Shown: piece after piece, positions 33,785 to 42,771 of the stretch | Numbering within the stretch: position 1 is the first letter of the stretch | How the letters are laid out: the number at the start of each line of letters is the position of its first letter | Assembly (NCBI RefSeq): GCF_002298975.1 | Contig: NZ_DBMV01000041.1 | Span: forward strand, 171,850-235,849 | From: Ralstonia sp. UBA689 | GTDB taxonomy: Bacteria > Pseudomonadota > Gammaproteobacteria > Burkholderiales > Burkholderiaceae | DNA: 64,000 nucleotides | Reading direction: 5' to 3' | The notes under the pieces: generated by a model | Seen by the model: only the letters and a program-made list of their open reading frames with translations | Databases searched by the model: none | What the model was told of the DNA's origin: nothing | Translations under genes and position numbers: made by a program

Positions 33785-35025
33785 GCCCACCGAATCCGCC
33801 CGATGCCTGGCGCGGGGCCATCCGGTGGCTGCTCGTCATCCAGGCCCTGTCGATGGGCGCGATGGAAATGACCGGCCCGTTCTGGCCGCTGTTCCTGCGC
33901 GAACTCACGCCCCTGCCGCACGTGCCGTTCGCGTGGGTGGCGAGCGCGGCGTACTTTGCTCCGATGGCCGCGACGCTGCTGACGGCGCCATGGTGGGGGC
34001 GCCTGTCCGACCGAGTGGGCGCCAAGCCGATGATCCTGCGAGCGCTGATCGCGCTGGCGGCGTCGCAACTGTGGTCGGTCTACGCCGACTCGGCGGCGAG
34101 CGTGCTGCTGGCGCGCACCGTGCAGGGCGGGCTGGCCGGCTTCCTGGCGGCCGCGCAGGTCTACGCCATGCGCGTGGCCCCGGCCGGCGCACGCCGACGC
34201 GTCTTCGCCGATCTGCAGACCGTCACCGCGTGCGGCAGCTTCATGGCCCCACCGGTGGGCGCATGGCTGGTCGGCTGGATGGGGTTCCGGCTGGCCAACA
34301 CGGCAGGCGCGATCGTCATCCTCGCGTGCATTCCGCTGGCGATGCTGCGCCTGCCGTCGGTCAAGCCTGCCCCACGCCGCGCTTCAGGCACGGCGGCCGA
34401 TGCATCCACCACGGCCGCCGTGCCGCTGGGCGGCCTCGTCGTTGGCCTGCTGCTCGGCACGGTGGCCGTGCAGGCCGCGCGCATCATGCCGCAGGGTTTC
34501 CTGGCACCGTACATCACCGAGACGCTGCACGGCTCGGTGATGCTGGCTGGCCTCGCCTACAGCGCCACGGCGGCAACGCTGGCGCTGTCGGCACGCTGGT
34601 GGGCCAGGCGCTTCGCGGGGCTGCCGGTGCACCGCACGCTGGGTCATGTCTGTCTGCTGACCGCCGTATGCGGCGCGACGGCGCTGTGGCAAGGCTACGC
34701 GCAGGGCGAGATCGGCTTCATTGCGGCGCGCCTGGCCTGGGGGCTGTGTCTTGGCGGCCTGCTGCCGGTGCTCAACAGTCTGGTCGCCGAGGCCAGCCCG
34801 GAAGACCGCCAGGGCTTCGCCCTGGGGCTGTGCAGCAGTGCGGCCAAGGGTGGCGCGCTCATCGGCCTGGGTGTGGCGGCGTTGTCGACGGGACTCTTCG
34901 GTTGGCGGGCGGGCTTTGTCGCGATGGCAGCCGTATACGGCGCGGCGCTGGTGGCGCTGCTGGTGGTGCGGCACGTGACCTCACCGGGGGCAGCGCCGCA
35001 CACGGCAGAGGCTCAGCGAGTCTGA
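33781..35025 (+). CDS. MFS siderophore exporter
   Basis: A 414-aa major facilitator with 12 hydrophobic segments. GRLSDRVGAKPMILR is the loop 2-3 signature, and WPLFLRELTPLPHVPFAWVASAAYF is the first segment. It begins within the stop codon of the siderophore synthetase, so the two are translated together. Exporters of this type (LbtB/FslB) release carboxylate siderophores. It is convergent with the VanZ gene, with a 13-bp overlap of reading frames. Confidence 0.85.
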   Translation: MSPPNPPDAWRGAIRWLLVIQALSMGAMEMTGPFWPLFLRELTPLPHVPFAWVASAAYFAPMAATLLTAPWWGRLSDRVGAKPMILRALIALAASQLWSVYADSAASVLLARTVQGGLAGFLAAAQVYAMRVAPAGARRRVFADLQTVTACGSFMAPPVGAWLVGWMGFRLANTAGAIVILACIPLAMLRLPSVKPAPRRASGTAADASTTAAVPLGGLVVGLLLGTVAVQAARIMPQGFLAPYITETLHGSVMLAGLAYSATAATLALSARWWARRFAGLPVHRTLGHVCLLTAVCGATALWQGYAQGEIGFIAARLAWGLCLGGLLPVLNSLVAEASPEDRQGFALGLCSSAAKGGALIGLGVAALSTGLFGWRAGFVAMAAVYGAALVALLVVRHVTSPGAAPHTAEAQRV

Positions 35026-36203
35026 CGGCCGGAACGCCGCTGCAGTTGCGCCTGCTCGGCCCGCCAGACCAGATACCCGAGCCCCAGGAAAGGCCACAAC
35101 CAGCCGATCCAGCGCGACAGGCTGTTGAAATGGACGAAGCGCCCAAGCCGCCAGGCCTGTGCCGACACCCACGAATACGGGCTCGGCGGCAACACGTTGG
35201 AGAGAATAATCAGCGCAATCAGCAGCGTCATCGCCAGCGCGCCGCGCAGCCAGGACGGCAGGCGCACCAGCAGCACCAGCACAAGCGAGCCGACGATCAG
35301 CCCAAAGCGGGCACCGGACGAGAGCCAATCCCACGCGCCGCCCAAGGGAAACTGCAGCAGCGTCGCCCCTGCCTTCACCAGCAGCGCCCCCACCAGCAGC
35401 GCAGCCAGCAGGCGCAGCACCGGCGCACCACGGCGCATGGCGACAGTCGCCAGCAGCCCCGTGCCGATCCAGCTGCAGGCGGTGATGAGTGCTTCCAGCA
35501 ACTCCTGGCGCTGCAGCGCTTCCGGGTGCGCCTGCAAGCGGTCGTGCCAGTCGAACAGCTCCGGAAACCAGTTGTTGATGACGCCCGTCAGGAACGCATC
35601 CGGCGACGGATCGAGCAGGATGCTGCGGATCACACCGCCCATGCTGAAGAGAAACTCCTGCGGAAAGATCTGCGCAAACGGCCAGAGCAGCAGCAACAGG
35701 ATCGGAAAGGTGGCATGCGGCTCGAACCAGCGCCGGCGCAGCCGGCGCAGCCCGCCCCGGTCGATCAGCCGCGCGGAGAACGGCGCCATAAGGATGCCGC
35801 CCAGCAACGCACCCAGTGTGTTGGTCGCAAAGTCCACGTTTGACGACACGCGCGTCGGCAGGTAGGTCTGAATCGCCTCCATGGCCCCAGAGAGCAGCAG
35901 CCCGCCCAGCAGTGCAATCAACACCGCCCGCCAGCCGGTGATGCGTGGATGCAGCGCCAGCACCGTCAGCATGCCCAGGGGCGCATAACCCCACAGGTTG
36001 GTGGCCATGTCGAATGCCGTGTTGTAGCGCGGCAGCGGCGCGGTCAGGTAGGCGAACGGCGACACGCCCGTGTCCGTCCAGCCCGAGAACGGATACAGGC
36101 TCGCATAGATCACCAGCAAAACGAACCACGCCAGCCCGGCGCGCGCGAGCGGCGAGTGGCGATGCGGGGTGGGGGTAGCGGGTTGCGAGTGGAGATCCGG
36201 CAC
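35013..36203 (-). CDS. VanZ-like membrane protein
   Basis: A 396-aa integral membrane protein with about nine hydrophobic segments. The N-terminal half is VanZ-like (VLLVIYASLYPFSGW, DMATNLWGYAPLGMLTVLAL, EAIQTYLPTRVSSNVDFATNTLGALLGG). VanZ proteins have been linked to glycopeptide tolerance, but the broader family has unknown function. No resistance cluster is near. Its 3' end overlaps that of the exporter gene by 13 bp. Confidence 0.87.
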   Translation of the reverse strand: MPDLHSQPATPTPHRHSPLARAGLAWFVLLVIYASLYPFSGWTDTGVSPFAYLTAPLPRYNTAFDMATNLWGYAPLGMLTVLALHPRITGWRAVLIALLGGLLLSGAMEAIQTYLPTRVSSNVDFATNTLGALLGGILMAPFSARLIDRGGLRRLRRRWFEPHATFPILLLLLWPFAQIFPQEFLFSMGGVIRSILLDPSPDAFLTGVINNWFPELFDWHDRLQAHPEALQRQELLEALITACSWIGTGLLATVAMRRGAPVLRLLAALLVGALLVKAGATLLQFPLGGAWDWLSSGARFGLIVGSLVLVLLVRLPSWLRGALAMTLLIALIILSNVLPPSPYSWVSAQAWRLGRFVHFNSLSRWIGWLWPFLGLGYLVWRAEQAQLQRRSGRQTR

Positions 36204-36292
36204 TGGCGGGAGCTGCTGTCAGGCTTGGGGCGATGGCCCATGATACCGTCCGACGCCGCCGGCGGCCGGTGGTTCCATCATCCGGTAGATGA

Positions 36293-36955
36293 TCAGCGCT
36301 GGCGTGTGGGCACCGGCGACGCTGCCGCAGCGGAACGCGCCTCCAGCGGCAATCCGGCTACCCAGTCGAGCACCTCGCCGATGGCGCGATCCGAGGCCTG
36401 CGTGAGCGCAGCCACGCCGCCCGCCGCGTCTGCGCTGGGTGCGGGCGCATCGGCCTGCACCACGCGCTGGTCGATCACGCCACGCGACTGAAAGACCGTC
36501 GCCCGCAGGCGTACGACCCCTCGGCTCGCATCCGGCCGGTCGAATACCTGCGAGAACTCGACCAGCTCGACGCGCAGCGTCGGCCCATCGGGTGTGGCAT
36601 AGGCAACTACCCGGCCGCGCGCGGCGGCCGCATTGCGCAGGCGCGCATCGAACAGGTTCACGGGCGATTCCACCCAGCGGCTGTTGGCATACAGGTCAGT
36701 ACGCTGGCCCTGCGCATAGGCGAGGCGATAGTAGATGCCATTGCCGTCCATCCAGCCGGGGCCGGCCACCTCGGCCACGCGCAGCGCGGTCGGCAGGCGG
36801 GCGCCGTCGGTGGCAACAGGGGCAACAGGAGCAACGCCGAAATCGTAGAGTGCGCTCGGCGCGACCGGCGCGCTGGAGCAAGCGGCACAAGCGACGAGCG
36901 CCGCCAGGGCGGACAACGTAAGCGCGCGTCGAAACACGGCGGACAACATCGGCAT
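36293..36955 (-). CDS. PqiC-like lipoprotein of MCE transport system
   Basis: A 220-aa lipoprotein of the ABC-type transport auxiliary family (DUF330/PqiC). The lipobox is VACAACS near residue 26; the mature part, ALYDFGVAP ... LRVAEVAGPGWMDGNGIYYRLAYAQ ... YANSRWVESPVNLF, is typical. It is anchored in the outer membrane, where it may receive lipid from the MlaD-type protein. Last gene of the four-gene operon; only 9 bp separate it from mlaD. Confidence 0.88.
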   Translation of the reverse strand: MPMLSAVFRRALTLSALAALVACAACSSAPVAPSALYDFGVAPVAPVATDGARLPTALRVAEVAGPGWMDGNGIYYRLAYAQGQRTDLYANSRWVESPVNLFDARLRNAAAARGRVVAYATPDGPTLRVELVEFSQVFDRPDASRGVVRLRATVFQSRGVIDQRVVQADAPAPSADAAGGVAALTQASDRAIGEVLDWVAGLPLEARSAAAASPVPTRQR

Positions 36956-36964
36956 GGCGTCTCC

Positions 36965-37933
36965 TCAAGGCTGGGCCGAAGCCCGTGCGGCGGGTGCAGT
37001 GAACCCCGTCTCGCCGGGGCCTGGGGTGCCGGGCGCGGGACCGAACAGCACGCTTTGCGGCCGCGAGTTGAAATCGGTCACGGCGTGATCGAAGCCGCGC
37101 ACGGCCTGGCGGGCCTCGCGCGCAAAGCCGTTGAGCTGCGGCAGCGTCTCGTAGGTCAGCACGTTGGCGGCCGACTGCATCGATCGGGTCGCAACGGCAA
37201 GGTCGGAGCCCGCGCCCGAGATCGTCGTCATAAGCGGCCCCTTGGGGTCGGACAGCGACTGCGACAGCTTGCGTGTGGCAACCAGCGTGGCATCCAGGTT
37301 GTCGGCAATCTGCGGCAACCTGCTCACGGTGGGCTCGGCCTGTTGGGCGAGCGCGTTGTAGCGGTCCATGGTCTTCTGGAACGATTGCACCGCGCCGGTC
37401 AGCGCCTGGCGATGCTCATCGTCGAAGATGATGGACAGCGAGGTCAGCGTCTGGTCGAGCTTGGACAGCATCTGGTCACCGCGCTTGTCGAGCTCGTCCA
37501 GGAAGCCCGCCTCCATGCGGATGTGCGCCGGCTGCTTGGCCGACGTTTCCAGACGCGTCGGGTTGGGTGTGCGCTTGCTGTTGTCGAACCCACGGTCGTC
37601 GAGCTGCACGTAGGCGAGGCCCGTCACGCCCTGGTAGGCCAGCCGACCGTAAGTGGTGGTGGTGATGGGCGCATCCTTGTCGACCAGCACGCGCACGATG
37701 ATCTGCCCAGGCACCTTCTCGTCAAAACGGATGCTGTCGACCTTGCCAACGTCCAGGCCACGGTATTTCACAGCCGCCTGGGGGTTCAGCCCGTTGACGG
37801 TCGAGCGAGTGACCACGTCGTACGGTACGCGCACGGTCTGGTCGCGGTTGAACCACATCACCGCCAGCCCGACGAAGATCGCCAGACCGATCGTGAACAG
37901 CCCGGCCAGGAATGCGTGGGCTTTGTTTTCCAT
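36965..37933 (-). CDS. MlaD/MCE-domain lipid transport protein
   Basis: A 322-aa protein: one N-terminal transmembrane anchor (about 7-27), one MCE domain (about 38-115: DVVTRSTVNGLNPQAAVKYRGLDVGKVDSIRF) and a long helical region up to about 290. MCE rings form tunnels for phospholipid transfer across the periplasm. ATG 37933, with AGGAGG upstream, overlaps the stop of the ATPase gene (TGATG). The single MCE domain with long helix matches the substrate-binding subunit of a Mla- or Mce-type ABC system. Confidence 0.92.
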   Translation of the reverse strand: MENKAHAFLAGLFTIGLAIFVGLAVMWFNRDQTVRVPYDVVTRSTVNGLNPQAAVKYRGLDVGKVDSIRFDEKVPGQIIVRVLVDKDAPITTTTYGRLAYQGVTGLAYVQLDDRGFDNSKRTPNPTRLETSAKQPAHIRMEAGFLDELDKRGDQMLSKLDQTLTSLSIIFDDEHRQALTGAVQSFQKTMDRYNALAQQAEPTVSRLPQIADNLDATLVATRKLSQSLSDPKGPLMTTISGAGSDLAVATRSMQSAANVLTYETLPQLNGFAREARQAVRGFDHAVTDFNSRPQSVLFGPAPGTPGPGETGFTAPAARASAQP

Positions 37934-38814
37934 CAATCCTCCTGCACGGCAAGCGTGGCGGCGGCCACGGCTTCCGTCATTTGCGGCCCCAGCGCCATCA
38001 GAGCCCGCTGACCCCGCTCACCCAGAAAGTATTCCTTGATGAACGGATGGTCGATCTGAATGATCTGTTCGATCGGCTTGGCGGCCACCACCCTGTGGTC
38101 GGCCAGCACGGCAATGCGATCGGACAGCGCTACCAGCGTATCGAGGTCGTGCGTCACCATCACCACGGTCAGGCCCAGTTCCTGGCGCAGCTCGCGGATC
38201 AGCGCGACGTAGTCGTCGGAAGCGCGCGGATCCAGGCCGGCGGTCGGCTCATCCAGGAACACGAGTTCCGGTTCCAGCGACAGTGCCCGCGCCAGCGCCA
38301 CGCGCTTGATCATGCCGCCGGACAGGTCGGCCGGCATCTTGTCGGCGTCGGTGGATTTGAGCCCCACCATCTGCAGCTTGAGCATCGCCACGCGCGTGAT
38401 GAACGCATCGGGCAGCGTGCGTAGCTCGCGCATGGGCAGCGCGACATTGTCGATCACCGACAGCGCCGAGAACAACGCGCCATGCTGGAACTGCATGCCC
38501 CAACGGTTGCGCATCGACTGCAGCTCGTTGCCGACCTGGCAGGTCAGCTCCTCGCCAAAGATACGGATGGTGCCCGAGGTGGGCTTCTCCAGCCCGACCA
38601 CCTGGCGCAGCAGCGTGGTCTTGCCGCTGCCCGAGCCGCCCACGATGGACAGCACCTCGCCGCGAAACACGTCCAGGTCGACGTTGTCGAGCACGGTCAC
38701 ATCGCCATAGCGCTTGGTGAGGGCACGTATCTCGATCACGCGCTCGCGCGCGGGCATGGCCGACGCCGCGGGCCCCTGCGCATGCTCGACGTGCGGGTGG
38801 CGTGGCCGTGTCAT
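37933..38814 (-). CDS. MCE system ATP-binding subunit (MlaF-type)
   Basis: A 293-aa ABC ATPase. Walker A GGSGSGKTT (59-67), signature LSGGM (about 164) and Walker B LVFLDEPTAGLD (about 186) are intact, followed by MVTHDLDTLVALSDRIAVLADHRVVA. It powers lipid transport by the permease encoded just upstream, with which it overlaps by 4 bp (ATGA). The N-terminal 25 residues are more variable; the overlap supports this start. Confidence 0.94.
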   Translation of the reverse strand: MTRPRHPHVEHAQGPAASAMPARERVIEIRALTKRYGDVTVLDNVDLDVFRGEVLSIVGGSGSGKTTLLRQVVGLEKPTSGTIRIFGEELTCQVGNELQSMRNRWGMQFQHGALFSALSVIDNVALPMRELRTLPDAFITRVAMLKLQMVGLKSTDADKMPADLSGGMIKRVALARALSLEPELVFLDEPTAGLDPRASDDYVALIRELRQELGLTVVMVTHDLDTLVALSDRIAVLADHRVVAAKPIEQIIQIDHPFIKEYFLGERGQRALMALGPQMTEAVAAATLAVQED

Positions 38815-39935
38815 ATCCCGACGTCCTTGAAGAGAATGGCGAACACCGCGTCGGCCAGGATCACGATGGTGATCGACACCACCACCGAGGTGGTCGTGCC
38901 CTCGCCCAGGCTCTGCGTGTTCGGCTGGATGCGCAGGCCGAAGTGGCACGCCACCAACGCGATCAGCATGCCGAACACCACGCCCTTGCCGATGCCGAGC
39001 CACAGGTTGGCCACCGGCACCGCATCGGGCAGCGAGGTGATGAAATAGGTCGGGCTGATGTCGAGCTGGAACTTGGCGGCCAGGATGCCGCCAGCCAGCG
39101 CCAGCAAGTCCGTCCATGCCACCAGCAGCGGCATGGCGATCGCCAGCGCAATCACCTTGGGCAAGATCAGCCGGAAGCCGTGCGAGATGCCCATCACGCG
39201 CATCGCGTCGAGCTCTTCGGTCACGCGCATCACCCCGATCTGCGCGGTGATGGCCGAGCCCGAGCGCCCCGCTACCAAGATGGCTGCCAGCACCGGCCCC
39301 AGCTCGCGGATGATGGCCATGCCCAGGATGTTGACGATGAAGATGCTGGCCCCGAACACACGCAACTGATTGGCCGACAGGTAACTCAGCACGATGCCAA
39401 TGAGGAACCCCACCAGCGCCGTGATGCCCAGTGCCTTGTAGCCGGTGCTGTAGATATTGGCGGAGATCTCGCGCCACGGCCCCCGATGCGGCGCCCGCAG
39501 GAACCGCGCGAAATCGAACATCAACTGGCCGACCATGGCGATGCCGTCCCCGGCGTGGTCGAAGAAATCGAGCATGCCCCCACCCAGGATCGCCACCGGG
39601 TTGATGCGCGGGGCCAGACGCTTCTTCCAGCCGCCCGGGTCGAGCTTGGCGACGCGGTCGATCATGCGGCGCTGGTCGGGGCGGGCGTCGAGGTGTTCGG
39701 GCCACTGGTTGCCCCAGGTGCGCCACAAGAGCTGCGCGCCAAAGTGATCGATGCGGCCGACCTCGGTCAGGCACCAGGCGTTGGCGTTGTCCAGTGCGTC
39801 GCGAATCTGCGCCCGCGCACCGCGCACGCCTGCCCGCTCGGCCAGGGCGAGCGTCGTCCAGTCGCCGGAGAGAAAGGCGACAGACCGTCCATCGACAAGG
39901 CGAACCTCGATCTGGGGCGTGCGGCAGGTGATCAA
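38811..39935 (-). CDS. MlaE-type permease with N-terminal STAS-like domain
   Basis: A 374-aa permease of the MlaE family. The N-terminal 100 residues are a STAS-like domain (VRLVDGRSVAFLSGDWTTLALAERAG; DHFGAQLLWRTWG), normally a separate subunit (MlaB) in the Mla system. The permease part has about five membrane segments, with GRSGSAITAQIGVMRVTEELDAMRVMGISHG as the coupling motif. The start is most likely a TTG at 39935 with GGAG upstream; the next upstream ATG would overlap birA on the other strand. First gene of the operon. Confidence 0.87.
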   Translation of the reverse strand: MITCRTPQIEVRLVDGRSVAFLSGDWTTLALAERAGVRGARAQIRDALDNANAWCLTEVGRIDHFGAQLLWRTWGNQWPEHLDARPDQRRMIDRVAKLDPGGWKKRLAPRINPVAILGGGMLDFFDHAGDGIAMVGQLMFDFARFLRAPHRGPWREISANIYSTGYKALGITALVGFLIGIVLSYLSANQLRVFGASIFIVNILGMAIIRELGPVLAAILVAGRSGSAITAQIGVMRVTEELDAMRVMGISHGFRLILPKVIALAIAMPLLVAWTDLLALAGGILAAKFQLDISPTYFITSLPDAVPVANLWLGIGKGVVFGMLIALVACHFGLRIQPNTQSLGEGTTTSVVVSITIVILADAVFAILFKDVGI

Positions 39936-40121
39936 GCAGGTCTCCGTGTGCAGCGTGATTGCAGCGTGATGCCGGATATCGGTCGAATTGTAGCCAACAC
40001 GCCGCCCGACACAGTCACACTGTGGGGCGAATGCGCCGCTTGCAGCAAGCGGCAGGCCCGGTTTGGAGGCCTCGCTCGTACAATGCGCCCATTCTTTGCG
40101 CGAATCCGATCGTCCCTTTTC

Positions 40122-41003
40122 ATGTTTCTTGCCGAACCTTCCGCGCGCTGGCGCCTTACGCGCGAACGCATCCATCCCTGCGGCCCGGCGGCCGGCTGGC
40201 CAGTTGAGGTGGTCGAAGCCACCGGCTCCACCAACGCCGACCTGATGGCCGCCGTGCGCGACGCCACTTGGCCCGCCAATGCCGCCGGCCCAGCAAGCGC
40301 AGGCTCCGCGCCGCTGCTGGCCGCCCGCGTTCTGGCAGCCCAACGCCAGACCGCGGGGCGCGGCCGCCAAGGCCGCCCGTGGGACGGCGACCACGGCCTG
40401 ACCTTCTCCGTCGCCTGCGCCTTTGCCGCTGAGCCGGCCCAACTCGGTGGCCTGAGCCTGGCCATCGGGGTGGCCGTGGCCGATGCCGTGGCAGGCTACG
40501 CCGAGGCCCATGGCGGCAGCGCGCAGGCGCTCGCGCTCAAGTGGCCCAACGATGTGCAGATCGCCGGACGCAAGCTGGCCGGCATCTTGGTCGAGACGGT
40601 GCGCGCGGCGCCTGGGCAGACCTGGGCTGTCATCGGCATCGGCCTGAACCTGGAGCGCCCGCACGTACTGGAGAGATCATTGGGCCGCGCGCTGTCGGGC
40701 ATGCAAGAACTGGTGGACGCTCCGGAGCCGAATGCCGTGTTCTCGGCGCTGCTCACGTCGCTGGGCGAACACCTGCAGCGCTTCGGCGCGCAGGGGCTGG
40801 CGCCGTTTGTCGCGCCGTTTGCCGCGCGCGATGCCTTTGCCGGCGAACGCGTGCGCCTCTGGCAGGACGGTGCCGTGGTGCTCGAAGGCGTGGCGCACGG
40901 CATCGATGCACAAGGCCGCCTGGCGATCGAATCAGGCGGACGTGTGCAGTGGATCCATAGCGGCGAGGTGTCGCTGCGCAGCGCGGACGCGGAGCAGCCA
41001 TGA
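40122..41003 (+). CDS. birA: Biotin–[acetyl-CoA-carboxylase] ligase BirA
   Basis: A 293-aa biotin protein ligase. EATGSTNADLM, AQRQTAGRGRQGRPWDG (biotin-binding loop), LALKWPNDVQIAGRKLAGILVET and VIGIGLNLE are the catalytic motifs. The N-terminal helix-turn-helix of E. coli BirA is missing, so this is a group I ligase with no repressor function. It attaches biotin to acetyl-CoA carboxylase. An upstream ATG at 40083 is in frame; the start is not firmly decided. It overlaps coaX by 4 bp. Confidence 0.93.
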   Translation: MFLAEPSARWRLTRERIHPCGPAAGWPVEVVEATGSTNADLMAAVRDATWPANAAGPASAGSAPLLAARVLAAQRQTAGRGRQGRPWDGDHGLTFSVACAFAAEPAQLGGLSLAIGVAVADAVAGYAEAHGGSAQALALKWPNDVQIAGRKLAGILVETVRAAPGQTWAVIGIGLNLERPHVLERSLGRALSGMQELVDAPEPNAVFSALLTSLGEHLQRFGAQGLAPFVAPFAARDAFAGERVRLWQDGAVVLEGVAHGIDAQGRLAIESGGRVQWIHSGEVSLRSADAEQP

Positions 41004-41875
41004 CACGCCTGAAGGCCCCCGCGCGGCCGCTGTTGCTGATCGACGCCGGCAACACGCGCATCAAGTGGGCGTGGATCGCCAGTGGCGCCGACGCTCTGCC
41101 TGCGCAGCCGGAAGAACCCGGCAGCACGCCTTGGCGGCACGCCGGCGCCCGCTCGCATGATCAACTGGCCGAACTGGTGGAAGACTGGCGCGATTGCCAC
41201 GCGGCAGGCGTCACTCCGCCCGAGGTGTGGATCAGTGCGGTGGCCGGGCCGGCGTTGCGCGACGCGCTCACTGCGCGCATCGCCCGCGTGTTCGACGGCG
41301 CGCGCGTGCGCATCGCCGCATCGGAAGCTGCCGCCGCGGGCCTGCCTCATGAACTGCGAAATGGCTACCGCGACCCCACGCAGCTCGGCACCGACCGCTG
41401 GGTCGGCGCGGTGGGTGCACGCAACGCGTGGCCTGACACCGCCTTGCTGCTGGTGACGGCGGGCACCGCCACCACGCTCGACATCGTCACGCCCGACGGC
41501 CTGTTTGCCGGCGGCCTGATCCTGCCCGGCCTCACGCTGATGATGCGCGCGCTCTCGCGCAACACGGCGCAGTTGCCCGAGGTGGACATCGGCACCCTGG
41601 TCACGCGCGAAGCGGTCGCACCGCCGTGGGCCGACAACACGCAGGACGCCATCGCGCTGGGCTGCGTCACCGCCCAGGCGGGTGCCGTTGCGCAGACATG
41701 GCATGCACTGCAGGCCCAGTATTCCGGCCCGGCGCGCTGCGTGCTGAGCGGCGGCGCGCGCGCTGCGCTGGCGCCGCATCTGCGCATGCCGTTCCAGATG
41801 CACGATAATCTCGTGCTGCTTGGCCTGCAGGTGCTGGCGCGTGCGAGCCGGGAAGGCACGACGTCGCTGGCATGA
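41000..41875 (+). CDS. coaX: Type III pantothenate kinase CoaX
   Basis: A 291-aa CoaX, first enzyme of coenzyme A synthesis. The acetate-kinase-like fold motifs are LLLIDAGNTRIKWAW, GTDRWVGAVGARNAW and VTAGTATTLDIVTPDGLFAGGLILPG. Its ATG lies in the birA stop codon (ATGA), and birA–coaX is the usual order in beta-proteobacteria. Type III enzymes are not inhibited by coenzyme A. Confidence 0.95.
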   Translation: MTRLKAPARPLLLIDAGNTRIKWAWIASGADALPAQPEEPGSTPWRHAGARSHDQLAELVEDWRDCHAAGVTPPEVWISAVAGPALRDALTARIARVFDGARVRIAASEAAAAGLPHELRNGYRDPTQLGTDRWVGAVGARNAWPDTALLLVTAGTATTLDIVTPDGLFAGGLILPGLTLMMRALSRNTAQLPEVDIGTLVTREAVAPPWADNTQDAIALGCVTAQAGAVAQTWHALQAQYSGPARCVLSGGARAALAPHLRMPFQMHDNLVLLGLQVLARASREGTTSLA

Positions 41876-41969
41876 GAGGCCAGCCCGCCGTTCCTGTTCT
41901 ACCGCTGTTGTTGCCGTCGCAGTGTTCCTGCATTCCGAGTCACCGTCCGAATCCACCTCCGTCCGCACC

Positions 41970-42767
41970 ATGACGCTTCGCCTCGCCCTGCTGCTCCTGC
42001 TGCTCGTCAACGGCGTCCTGCTGGCGGCCAACACCGGCGTGTTCGGGCCGGACGTCCCCTCGGCCTGGTTCGAGAGCGAGCGCGAACCGGAGCGCATGCG
42101 CCGCCAGATCCGTACGGAAGCCATCCGCATTCTTGAGCCCGCGCCGGCCTCTGGAGCGGCAGCGCCCAACGGCATGCCGGCTTCGGCACCTGCCGCCGCC
42201 GGGGCCTCGGCTGACACCAAGGCCACCATCGAGCGCACCGCGCTCTCCACCGCCAGCACACCCGACAGTGCAGGCAGTTGCATCGAACTCGGCGGCCTGA
42301 CCGATGCGCAGGCCACGCGCGGCCTCGATCAGCTCAAGCAGTTGGCCGGCGTGCAGGTCGAACGCATCTCACGCCCGGAAGACAATCGTTGGTGGGTCCA
42401 TATGCCCGCGCGTGACACGCGTGAAGACGCCGAGCGCAAGGTGGCCGAGCTCAAGCGCCGCAACGTGGGCGATTCGGCCATCGTGCAGGAAGGGAATTCG
42501 TTCGTGGTATCGCTGGGCCTGTTCCGCGACAAGGAGCGCGCGCAGCAGCGCCTGGACGACGTGCGCGCCAAGGACGTGCGCACCGCCGTGCTGACGGAAA
42601 CACACCGCAACGGCTCGCGCACATGGCTGCGCATCACAACCGCTGGGGCCCCCGCCGATGCGGCATCGAGCGTGGCGGCTCAGTTGGCCACGCTCAAGAA
42701 GAATCTCGGCGGCGACGAGATGCGCGCCTGCGCCACCCCCGCCGCTGCGGTCACGGCGTCGCGCTGA
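41970..42767 (+). CDS. SPOR-domain membrane protein
   Basis: A 265-aa protein with an N-terminal transmembrane segment (LRLALLLLLLVNGVLLAAN), a variable A/P-rich linker, and a C-terminal SPOR-type peptidoglycan-binding domain (ISRPEDNRWWVHMPARDTREDAERKVAELKRRNV ... SFVVSLGLFRDKERAQQRLDDVRAK). SPOR proteins bind denuded glycan strands at the division septum. It follows coaX, as in related genomes. Convergent with the heptose adenylyltransferase (4 bp apart). Confidence 0.87.
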   Translation: MTLRLALLLLLLVNGVLLAANTGVFGPDVPSAWFESEREPERMRRQIRTEAIRILEPAPASGAAAPNGMPASAPAAAGASADTKATIERTALSTASTPDSAGSCIELGGLTDAQATRGLDQLKQLAGVQVERISRPEDNRWWVHMPARDTREDAERKVAELKRRNVGDSAIVQEGNSFVVSLGLFRDKERAQQRLDDVRAKDVRTAVLTETHRNGSRTWLRITTAGAPADAASSVAAQLATLKKNLGGDEMRACATPAAAVTASR

Positions 42768-42771
42768 ACGC

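Noticed and set aside
37933..39774. 613-codon fusion of the MCE permease shadow and ATPase
   Set aside because: The N-terminal 300 codons are a shadow of the permease frame; ATPase motifs begin only after ATG 38814, which overlaps the permease stop.
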